A stretch of 18,993 nt of DNA, taken from the NCBI GenBank assembly GCA_002336085.1, contig DDEH01000064.1, positions 1-18,993 on the forward strand. Reading direction: 5' to 3'. Below are positions 7,375 through 13,814 of the stretch, piece by piece (position 1 is the stretch's first letter; each line of letters starts with the position of its first letter). Below the pieces are notes generated by a model. It was not told the DNA's origin. It saw nothing but the letters and a program-made list of their open reading frames with translations, and made no database searches. Position numbers and translations under genes: made by a program. This stretch comes from Flavobacteriales bacterium UBA1959. GTDB lineage: Bacteria > Bacteroidota > Bacteroidia > Flavobacteriales_D > Sanyastnellaceae.

Positions 7375-7881
7375 ATGAATTCGATAACGCAACTAATATC
7401 GGGAGGCCAAGAAGATGCTTTAAATGCTCTTGAAATAGCTCGTGAGAGTGGAACTATTCAATGGGTTCGTCCTATGTTGGAAGCGTTTCGCGATCGTCAA
7501 GAGGAGAGATTGCTCCAAGAAATTGCTTCAATGCTTGGTGCATTAAAAGTTTCGGAGGCTGCAGAAGTAATGGGAGATGCGTTAGAAGATCCCGAGTTTT
7601 CGGAAATTCATGCGGATATCATCGGTTTTTTATGGAGCTGTGGTTTTCAATCCGAGAATCATTTGAGGTCTGTGGTCAATTGCGCTTCTGAAGGTGGCTT
7701 TCAATGCGCAATGGAGGCACTCACTTGGATTGAAGAATTGGAATCGGTGAATGATGAAAATGCCCTTTGGGACACGTTGCTGATCATTCGTGGAGTCACA
7801 GAGGAGGATCGTTCAGACGGAACAAAGCCGCTTTTTGAAGCCATGCATGCTGCACTGAGTGCTTTGGAACAGAAACAATAA
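7375..7881 (+). CDS. Helical-repeat (HEAT-like) protein of unknown function
   Basis: The product has 168 residues, is acidic, nearly all helix-forming, and has no signal peptide or membrane segment. Stretches such as LEAFRDRQEERLLQEIASML, AAEVMGDALEDPEFSEIHAD and IIGFLWSCG read as paired amphipathic helices with the 'Asp/Pro between helices' pattern of HEAT/ARM scaffolds; two or three repeats fit. No catalytic motif is seen. The frame is also open from a GTG at 7357, but that would start before the -7 box, so ATG 7375 is chosen. It is convergent with the carboxylase gene, with only 12 bp between stop codons and no good terminator. I do not recognise a named family; a protein-binding scaffold role is inference. 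Confidence 0.75.
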   Translation: MNSITQLISGGQEDALNALEIARESGTIQWVRPMLEAFRDRQEERLLQEIASMLGALKVSEAAEVMGDALEDPEFSEIHADIIGFLWSCGFQSENHLRSVVNCASEGGFQCAMEALTWIEELESVNDENALWDTLLIIRGVTEEDRSDGTKPLFEAMHAALSALEQKQ

Positions 7882-7893
7882 ACGAACTCTGCA

Positions 7894-9537
7894 TCAGGTT
7901 TGGATGACACCTGTTTGAAATGGCAATATGGGAGCATGACTAGCCATTTCTATTCCTGTGCTAATCCAATGCCTGGTTTTCTCAGGCTCAATGATTGCAT
8001 CTACCCAAAGACGGGCAGCAGCGTAAACGGGCGACGTTTGCTTGTCATAACGATTGGCCATTTCATCGAATAGTTTTTGCTGTGCGGCCTCATCGGGTTT
8101 TATTCCTTGCTTTTTTAATCGGGCCAACTCAATTTGTTGAAGCACCTTCGCTGCTTGCTTTCCGCCCATAACTGCTAATTGTGCTGAAGGCCAAGCCACA
8201 ATGAGGCGAGGATCATAGGCTTTTCCACACATCGCATAATTGCCCGCGCCATAGCTATTGCCGACTATAATAGTGAACTTTGGAACGGTAGAGTTGGCGA
8301 CAGCATTGACCATCTTGGCGCCATCTTTTATGATGCCGCCGTGCTCACTTCGAGAACCAACCATGAACCCCGTCACGTCTTGCAGAAAAACAAGCGGGAT
8401 GCCCTTCTGATTGCAATTCATGATAAACCGTGCGGACTTGTCAGCACTATCTGAATAGATAACCCCGCCAAATTGCATTCCATCTGTTTTCGACTTGACC
8501 AATTTCCGCTGGTTCGCCACAATGCCTATGCTCCAGCCTTCTATGCGTGCATAGCCCGTTATGATAGTTTTGCCATATTCTTTTTTGTACTCAGTGAATG
8601 AATCAGCATCGACCAAAGAATCGATGAGAGGGTGCGTTGAATAGGGCTGATTGCGCTCACTAGGCAGCACACTGCAGATTCCAGGTCCATTTGGTTCTAT
8701 GGCATCAATTCTGCTAAATCCGGCCTTATTCGGTTCCGTTTTTGTGTGAGCGATGAGCTTGCGAATGGTGTGCAAAGCGTCTTCGTCATTTTTGCATTTG
8801 TAGTCGGTCACTCCACTGATACTGCTGTGGGTTTCTGCCCCGCCCAGCGTTTCATTGTCCACATCTTCACCGATTGCTGCGCGAACCAAAAAGCTGCCGG
8901 CAAGAAAAATGGATCCAGTGCCTTCGACGATGAGTGCTTCATCACTCATAATTGGCAAGTAAGCACCTCCGGCCACGCACGACCCCATAACGGCTGCAAT
9001 TTGAGGAATACCCATTGCACTCATTTTGGCGTTGTTTCTAAACATTCGCCCAAAGTGTTCTTTGTCCGGAAATATCTCATCTTGCATCGGAAGGAACACG
9101 CCCGCACTATCGACCAAATAAATGATAGGAATGTGATTTTCCATTGCGATTTCCTGAGCCCTTAAATTTTTCTTTCCTGTGATTGGAAACCAAGCACCAG
9201 CTTTTACGGTGGCATCATTTGCAACGACGATGACGGTCTTTCCATGGACGCGTCCAATCTGAATGACTACTCCTCCAGCCGGGCATCCGCCGTGTTCTTC
9301 ATACATGTCTTCACCAGCAAGTCCTCCAATTTCAATCGGATTTGAGCCAGGATCAAATAACAAATCAAGCCGCTCTCTGGCTGTCTTTTTGCCTTTGGCG
9401 TGCTCTTTTTTGATGCGTTTTGCACCACCGCCTTTCGCGGCAATTTCAATGCGATCACGAATAGGTGCCCACAATAAGCGCATGGCATCTTCGTTTCGAT
9501 TGGCTTCTATGGATTGAGAAGTTTGAGTGTTCGGCAT
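7894..9537 (-). CDS. Acyl-CoA carboxylase beta (carboxyltransferase) subunit, methylcrotonyl-CoA carboxylase-like
   Basis: A 547-residue biotin-dependent carboxyltransferase subunit that moves CO2 from carboxybiotin to an acyl-CoA. Key blocks are ANDATVKAGAWFPITGKKNL (106-125), IPIIYLVDSAGVFLPMQDEI (136-155), FPDKEHFGRMF (156-166), the first oxyanion hole VMGSCVAGGAYLPIMSDE (183-200), and VFLQDVTGFMVGSRSE (383-398) with the second hole IIVGNSYGAGNYAMCGKAYD (423-442). These follow human and bacterial MccB closely, favouring 3-methylcrotonyl-CoA (leucine breakdown) over propionyl- or acetyl-CoA, though geranyl-CoA and other substrates cannot be excluded. The biotin carboxylase/carrier alpha subunit is not next to it, so partnership is with a distant gene. 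Start ATG 9537 has TAACTTTA 4 nt upstream. It is divergent from the ABC importer operon. Confidence 0.92.
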   Translation of the reverse strand: MPNTQTSQSIEANRNEDAMRLLWAPIRDRIEIAAKGGGAKRIKKEHAKGKKTARERLDLLFDPGSNPIEIGGLAGEDMYEEHGGCPAGGVVIQIGRVHGKTVIVVANDATVKAGAWFPITGKKNLRAQEIAMENHIPIIYLVDSAGVFLPMQDEIFPDKEHFGRMFRNNAKMSAMGIPQIAAVMGSCVAGGAYLPIMSDEALIVEGTGSIFLAGSFLVRAAIGEDVDNETLGGAETHSSISGVTDYKCKNDEDALHTIRKLIAHTKTEPNKAGFSRIDAIEPNGPGICSVLPSERNQPYSTHPLIDSLVDADSFTEYKKEYGKTIITGYARIEGWSIGIVANQRKLVKSKTDGMQFGGVIYSDSADKSARFIMNCNQKGIPLVFLQDVTGFMVGSRSEHGGIIKDGAKMVNAVANSTVPKFTIIVGNSYGAGNYAMCGKAYDPRLIVAWPSAQLAVMGGKQAAKVLQQIELARLKKQGIKPDEAAQQKLFDEMANRYDKQTSPVYAAARLWVDAIIEPEKTRHWISTGIEMASHAPILPFQTGVIQT

Positions 9538-9541
9538 GGGG

Positions 9542-9549
9542 TAAAGTTA
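9542..9549 (-). promoter_or_regulatory. Candidate -7 box (TAACTTTA) for the carboxylase gene
   Basis: The minus strand reads TAACTTTA, one base from TAnnTTTG, followed by CCCC and the ATG at 9537. The spacing again implies a leaderless or nearly leaderless transcript. It lies inside the 37-bp divergent gap shared with the ABC operon. Confidence 0.4.
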
Positions 9550-9559
9550 AGTGGAGCGG

Positions 9560-9567
9560 TACCTTTG
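9560..9567 (+). promoter_or_regulatory. -7 box (TACCTTTG) for the ABC importer operon
   Basis: An exact TAnnTTTG match, 7 nt before the GTG at 9575. It rules against the GTG at 9551 as the translation start because transcription would begin about 9571-9573. A -33 TTG at standard spacing is not evident. Confidence 0.5.
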
Positions 9568-9574
9568 TTGCATC

Positions 9575-10756
9575 GTGCAAGACAAGTACATTTTACGAGA
9601 CCATCGAATTCGGGTTGCATTTGTGCTGAGCATTGGCTTATTCACAGGATGTTTAGGGCCTAATGCTGATACAAATGCGGGGTGTTCGAGCTCCTTTGAA
9701 TACATCCTGCCCGAAGCCGCAGAAGGGTTTCGATGGAAAGTGCTTGCAACACCATCTCTGTCTCAAAAACTGACGTGTCTTGAAATCTTTGATGCATCTT
9801 TTCAGGCCATTAATACTTCTGTCTATCGTGATTCTTTCGCGCTAGCTAACGACCCATGTCCATTGGGGGAAACTGTTGTGTTGAACCCAACGGCGAGGGG
9901 CATAGCGACCCTGAGTACTACTCACGTAGCGCTACTGGAAGCATGGGACCCATCACTTATTCATTGGGCAGGTGGTGCCTTCGTAGACTACATTCAATCA
10001 GATATTGCCCACAATCGCCTCGATTCAGGCGCTTCGGTATCCTACGGTGGAAATCCCGAGTGGGATTTGGAAATGTTGGTCTCTCATCCGCCCTCGGTCC
10101 TTTGCATATATCCGTTTGGGAATCCCTTAAATGACGCTCGTTGGGCAGACGCCGTTCCCATCGTTCCTGTTCTCGAATACTTGGAACCGCACCCTTTGGG
10201 AAGGGCAGAGTGGATGTGTGCATTTGGTTGGTTGGCAGGAGATTCTGCTTGGGCTGAATCGTCGGCGGTTTTCGCAGAGGTACAAACTCGTTATGATGCG
10301 GTTCGTTTGAATTCAAGAAGCGACAATCGGCTTCGGGTTTTTACAGGAAGTGTTCAGCAAGGAGAATGGCATGCACCGGGAGGCGATAGTTTCATTGCCA
10401 AATTATTGCAGGACGCTGGCGCCGATTATGTATTTGAAAATCGGCCTGGCAGAGAAAACGTTCAGATTCCGTTGGAAGAAATGATAGCACTTGGCAAGAG
10501 TTGCGATGCTTGGGGGATTGTATTGAATGATGCGCGAGCTTCGCTAAGCATCCGAGATTTGCTTCAAATGGAAGATCGAAACAGACTCCTGATTCCGAAC
10601 TCGAATCGTGTTTTTGTGGCCAATGCAGCGCATTGTGACTATTTCGGTTGGTGGGTGGCACGTCCGGATGCCATGCTGCTAAATTTGGCGAATCTCTTCG
10701 ATGAGGATGGTGTTTTGATGGAAGATGAAACTTGTTTCAACTGGCTGCTGGAATGA
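9575..10756 (+). CDS. Periplasmic-binding lipoprotein of a siderophore/heme/cobalamin-type ABC importer
   Basis: This is a class-III (BtuF/FecB/TroA-like) solute-binding protein of about 393 residues. With GTG 9575 as start, the N-terminus is a lipoprotein signal ending in the lipobox LFTGC, lipidated at Cys26, so it sits on a membrane facing the periplasm. Two lobes are visible: the first runs to the ISxxP-like part (VSHPPSVLCIYPFGNP), and the second contains SVQQGEWHAPGGDSFIAKLL then QDAGADYVF, a common FecB-lobe motif. The start is chosen from the -7 box at 9560-9567; GTG 9551 would precede transcription. The stop overlaps the permease ATG (ATGA). The ligand (ferric siderophore, heme or vitamin B12) cannot be settled; no TonB-dependent receptor or B12 riboswitch is in the window, and the 37-bp gap is too short for one. 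Confidence 0.85.
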   Translation: MQDKYILRDHRIRVAFVLSIGLFTGCLGPNADTNAGCSSSFEYILPEAAEGFRWKVLATPSLSQKLTCLEIFDASFQAINTSVYRDSFALANDPCPLGETVVLNPTARGIATLSTTHVALLEAWDPSLIHWAGGAFVDYIQSDIAHNRLDSGASVSYGGNPEWDLEMLVSHPPSVLCIYPFGNPLNDARWADAVPIVPVLEYLEPHPLGRAEWMCAFGWLAGDSAWAESSAVFAEVQTRYDAVRLNSRSDNRLRVFTGSVQQGEWHAPGGDSFIAKLLQDAGADYVFENRPGRENVQIPLEEMIALGKSCDAWGIVLNDARASLSIRDLLQMEDRNRLLIPNSNRVFVANAAHCDYFGWWVARPDAMLLNLANLFDEDGVLMEDETCFNWLLE

Positions 10757-11739
10757 GACAAAACAAAATACCCCTGGCTATTTTGGCTGCGATTTTAGTC
10801 CTGGCCATGAGTCATCTGATGTGGGGATCGACTGACATCAATTGGGCAGAACTTGGTTCCTGGTTCAGTGGCGTTCCAAAACTGGGGGGAACGGTATTTT
10901 TTGAAGTTCGATTGCCTCGCGTTTTGATGGCTATTGCCGCGGGTTCAGGGTTGGGCATTGCGGGCCTAATGATGCAGACTTGGTTTCACAATCCTTTGGC
11001 CGGACCCTCTGTTCTTGGGGTCACCTCCGGCGCGGGTATGGCGGTTGCCCTTGTTATTTTAACGGGCGCGGGAGGAGGTTGGCTGGCCAATGCCCTGTCC
11101 GCAAGTGTTGGGAGTTGGATGGCACTTGGCCTGGTGTTGATCGTTTCCAATCGATTTCGTGGCATGGCATCGCTATTGATTTTTGGCTTGATGCTCAACT
11201 ATGTTCTCGGTGCGCTCGTTACCGTGCTGCAATCTGAGGCTGAAGAAAATGCTCTTCAACAATTCGTCTTTTGGGGAATGGGCACGTTTGGTCAAGCAAC
11301 ACTCATTACTTCTGCAGTGGCCCTTGCTTTAGTGCTTGTTGCCGTTTGGATCGTTCAAGCGCGTCACCGAGACCTTGACAAATGGACTCTGGGGGAAATT
11401 ACGGCAAGAAGCATGGGAGTGGATGAAAGAGGATTGAGGCGTCTCATGATTGGGCTAACGGGATTATTAGCAGGATCAATTACTGCAGTTTGTGGTCCTG
11501 TTGCATTTTTGGGATTGGCAACACCTCATTTGGTGAAATTATTGATTTCAAATCGAAGCCATCGGCACTTGATACCCATGACCGCATTGGTGGGCGCAAT
11601 GTTAGCACTTGTAGCAGATTGGGGAGTGAAAGGATTCGGAGTTTTAGATGGCGGCTGGCCACTGAATGCGGTGCTTTCATTGCTTGGTGCACCACTGGTG
11701 ATTTGGGTACTGGTAAAACGGAATATGGGCAACTCATGA
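10753..11739 (+). CDS. FecCD/BtuC-type ABC importer permease
   Basis: A 328-residue inner-membrane permease with about ten hydrophobic segments, the normal size for FecC/FecD/BtuC. Diagnostic sequences are VRLPRVLMAIAAGSGLGIAG, then LMMQTWFHNPLAGPSVLGVT, and later CGPVAFLGLATPHLVKLL, the stretch preceding the ATPase-contact loop in this family. The two copies needed per transporter are probably a homodimer, since only one permease gene is present. ATG 10753 is preferred over TTG 10732: it forms an ATGA overlap with the preceding stop, implying translational coupling. The ATPase gene follows with another ATGA overlap. Substrate is as for the binding protein: iron chelate, heme or cobalamin. 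Confidence 0.92.
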   Translation: MRQNKIPLAILAAILVLAMSHLMWGSTDINWAELGSWFSGVPKLGGTVFFEVRLPRVLMAIAAGSGLGIAGLMMQTWFHNPLAGPSVLGVTSGAGMAVALVILTGAGGGWLANALSASVGSWMALGLVLIVSNRFRGMASLLIFGLMLNYVLGALVTVLQSEAEENALQQFVFWGMGTFGQATLITSAVALALVLVAVWIVQARHRDLDKWTLGEITARSMGVDERGLRRLMIGLTGLLAGSITAVCGPVAFLGLATPHLVKLLISNRSHRHLIPMTALVGAMLALVADWGVKGFGVLDGGWPLNAVLSLLGAPLVIWVLVKRNMGNS

Positions 11740-12437
11740 GCGCAATGAAAGAGTTAGGCACACTGCGCAAAATTCATGCGGCAGGCTTATCCATCGGATA
11801 TACCGGTCATTCGCCTGTGCTCACTGCTATTGATCAAGTTTGGCAGGGGCCTGGGATTCATTTGATTTTAGGCGAAAATGGGTCGGGTAAGAGTACCCTC
11901 ATTCGCACTCTAGCAGGACTTCAAGAGCCTTTGAAGGGTGTCGTAAATTGGGATGAAGAAAATATCCATTCAATTGTGGCGCCAAGAAAAATCACCAAAA
12001 TGGCTTTTGTGGAAAGTATGCCTCCGCGCCAGTCCGAACTCACGGTTGACGAAGCCCTTGCTCTAAATGGCCGAAGCCGCGCGGAACAGGATTTGTGGCT
12101 CCATAGGTTTGACCTTTTGTCCTTGCGCTCGAAGTCTATCTCCCAACTGAGTGACGGGCTAGCCCAACGGGTGATGCTGGTACGTGCAATTCTCCAAGAA
12201 ACGCCCTGGATCCTTATGGATGAGCCTACCGCATTTTTGGATGTGAAATCGCGGCATGTGATGTGGTCGCATTGCTCATCGTTGGTTGAGCAAGGCCGTC
12301 ATATTATGGTTTCCAGTCACGACTTTCACTTATTGGAGCACAATCCACATCTCAAAAGTGTTACGGCGATTCGCGATCACAGATTGCATCACTTAGACCC
12401 AATGGGGTCATTCGCGGAGTGGAGTGCGAGTTTATGA
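11736..12437 (+). CDS. ABC importer ATPase (FecE/BtuD-like)
   Basis: A 233-residue cytoplasmic nucleotide-binding subunit. It has Walker A GENGSGKST (46-54), signature region SQLSDGLAQ (136-144), Walker B ILMDEPTAFLD (159-169) and H-loop VSSHD (192-196). Two departures from textbook sequence are seen. The signature is LSDGL rather than LSGGQ, and the Q-loop glutamine position (9 residues before the TV of 'ELTVDEAL') is Ser in FVESMPPRQSELTV. I recall Bacteroidota FecE-type ATPases that likewise lack the Q at that point, so this may be a lineage trait. It is the third gene of the operon, joined to the permease by an ATGA overlap. The frame is open much further upstream but ATG 11736 is supported by the overlap and normal length. 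Confidence 0.9.
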   Translation: MSAMKELGTLRKIHAAGLSIGYTGHSPVLTAIDQVWQGPGIHLILGENGSGKSTLIRTLAGLQEPLKGVVNWDEENIHSIVAPRKITKMAFVESMPPRQSELTVDEALALNGRSRAEQDLWLHRFDLLSLRSKSISQLSDGLAQRVMLVRAILQETPWILMDEPTAFLDVKSRHVMWSHCSSLVEQGRHIMVSSHDFHLLEHNPHLKSVTAIRDHRLHHLDPMGSFAEWSASL

Positions 12438-12495
12438 CAGAATATATTGGGCAACTTTGGCGACGTTAGATTCAATATGAACGAGGTCGGCTTCG

Positions 12496-12503
12496 TAAAT
12501 TTG
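12496..12503 (+). promoter_or_regulatory. -7 box (TAAATTTG) for the metallophosphoesterase gene
   Basis: An exact TAnnTTTG match in the 82-bp gap after the ABC operon, 16 nt before ATG 12520. It implies a leader of roughly 11 nt and separates the phosphoesterase from the importer transcription unit. No -33 TTG stands out. Confidence 0.5.
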
Positions 12504-12519
12504 CCGGAACTTTAGTGCT

Positions 12520-13767
12520 ATGCCATCGATTGCCCGTATGATTTTTGCTTTTGTTTTTTTGTCTGCATTTCTAGCAAGCATAGAATGGTTGGCATTTCGA
12601 CTGCTGACTCGAAAGTTTCAAATGCAAGCGAATTGGTCCCATATTCGAAAGTGGTGGCTGATTTTATTAGCACTGATTTGGATTGGGTTTGTCATTAATG
12701 GCTTCATGTGGCCCACTTGGCGTTCAACACATCCCAAATTACTGAGTGTTTTATCCATTTCGTTTTTCGTGATTTTCATTCCAAAAATGGTTTTGGCCAT
12801 GTTTGAAATGTTTGAGGTCGCTCGAGTCGGCACCTTTGGAGCCATAAATCACCTATCGGGCAGTGCCCGTCCAATATCCCGACAATCGTTTCTCACCCAA
12901 TTGGGTTTCGGTGCTGCCGCCGCAACGTTTGCTAGTTTTCTTTATGGTGTAACCTGGGGCAAATATGCTTATCGAGTGGAACGGGTACTGGTGCCCATTT
13001 CAAATCTGCCATCGGAATTCAAGGACTTTAAAATCGTTCAGTTTTCGGACGCGCACTTGGGTAGTTTTGTTGACACACCTGGTCCTGTCCTAGAAGCACT
13101 AGAACAAATCAATGCATTGAAGCCGGATGTGATTTTGTTCACGGGTGACCTGGTCAACATGCGCGCCGACGAGGCGGAGCCTTGGATTGAACCATTTAAA
13201 AATCTAAGTGCACCATTGGGGAAATTTTCAATCATGGGGAACCATGATTACGCAGATTACGGGCCTTTTAGTGAAGAAGAGCGGGAGGCGAGTCGAAAGC
13301 GACTGAAGGAAATTCATGGGGAGATGGGCTTTCGCTTGCTTTTGAATGAGCATGAGCACTTCGAACGCAATGGGGAACGCCTGGCTCTGATCGGCGTTGA
13401 AAATTGGGGCAAGGGATTTCGCAGGAGTGGGGATTTAAAAGCAGCACTTGCAGGCAGCGATGCAGATAAACTTTGCACTGTGCTTCTCAGCCACGATCCA
13501 ACGCATTGGGAGGAAGAGGTCATGGATGGCAAAGCGCCGGTTGAATTGACCCTCAGTGGCCATACCCACGGAATGCAGTTTGGGATTGAAATTCCTTGGT
13601 TGGGGGTCAAATGGTCGCCTAGCCAATGGCGCTATGCGCGATGGGCAGGTTTGTATAGAGAAGGCGATCAGTTTTTGCATGTGAATCGCGGCTTCGGAGT
13701 TTTGGGATTCCATGGAAGAGTAGGCATGCCCCCTGAAATTACAGTGTTGGAATTCGAGCAGGCATAA
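12520..13767 (+). CDS. Membrane-anchored metallophosphoesterase (YkuE/YaeI-like)
   Basis: A protein of 415 residues. The N-terminal 145 residues contain three or four hydrophobic segments (about 5-28, 45-64, 73-97 and 125-143), and the rest is a calcineurin-like phosphoesterase domain. All metal-ligand blocks are present: SDAHLG (176-181), GDLVN (209-213), MGNHDY (239-244), LSHDP (323-327) and SGHTHGMQFG (346-355). Relatives such as YkuE and YaeI hydrolyse phosphodiesters at the membrane, UDP-diacylglucosamine or related lipids in some cases; the substrate here is unknown. The last hydrophobic segment is preceded by SRQSFLTQLGFGAAAA, which resembles a Tat signal with the second Arg replaced by Gln, but it is internal, so it probably acts as a membrane helix. 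The gene has its own -7 box. Confidence 0.88.
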   Translation: MPSIARMIFAFVFLSAFLASIEWLAFRLLTRKFQMQANWSHIRKWWLILLALIWIGFVINGFMWPTWRSTHPKLLSVLSISFFVIFIPKMVLAMFEMFEVARVGTFGAINHLSGSARPISRQSFLTQLGFGAAAATFASFLYGVTWGKYAYRVERVLVPISNLPSEFKDFKIVQFSDAHLGSFVDTPGPVLEALEQINALKPDVILFTGDLVNMRADEAEPWIEPFKNLSAPLGKFSIMGNHDYADYGPFSEEEREASRKRLKEIHGEMGFRLLLNEHEHFERNGERLALIGVENWGKGFRRSGDLKAALAGSDADKLCTVLLSHDPTHWEEEVMDGKAPVELTLSGHTHGMQFGIEIPWLGVKWSPSQWRYARWAGLYREGDQFLHVNRGFGVLGFHGRVGMPPEITVLEFEQA

Positions 13768-13779
13768 GCCGCTTCGATG

Positions 13780-13814
13780 TAATATTGCGGGAGCAATCCC
13801 CGAAAAAAAAAAAT
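13780..13814 (+). promoter_or_regulatory. ettA leader: near-consensus -7 box, GNRA hairpin and A11 tract
   Basis: TAATATTG (13780-13787) is one base from TAnnTTTG. It is followed by the small hairpin GGGA-GCAA-TCCC (13789-13800, a GNRA-type tetraloop) and by eleven consecutive A (13803-13813), ending one base before ATG 13815. A-rich, unstructured sequence before the start is the known substitute for Shine-Dalgarno pairing in Bacteroidota. If transcription starts at 13791-13793, the hairpin would be truncated, so box and hairpin may not both be functional. Confidence 0.35.

Noticed and set aside
7894..7920. CAGGT...ACCTG dyad at the end of the carboxylase gene, considered as a terminator for the convergent helical-repeat gene
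   Set aside because: Only five pairs around a 9-nt loop without a T-tract, and inside coding sequence.
8746..9165. Plus-strand open frame of 139 codons
   Set aside because: Antisense to the carboxylase beta gene, with no domain or promoter.
12444..12478. Inverted repeat ATATTG...CAATAT after the ABC operon, considered as a terminator
   Set aside because: Six AT-rich pairs, a 23-nt loop and no T-tract; too weak to support termination.
13785..13814. TTG 13785 as the ettA start
   Set aside because: It would fall inside the putative promoter/hairpin and add a Lys-rich tail encoded by the poly-A tract; ATG 13815 gives the normal EttA N-terminus.
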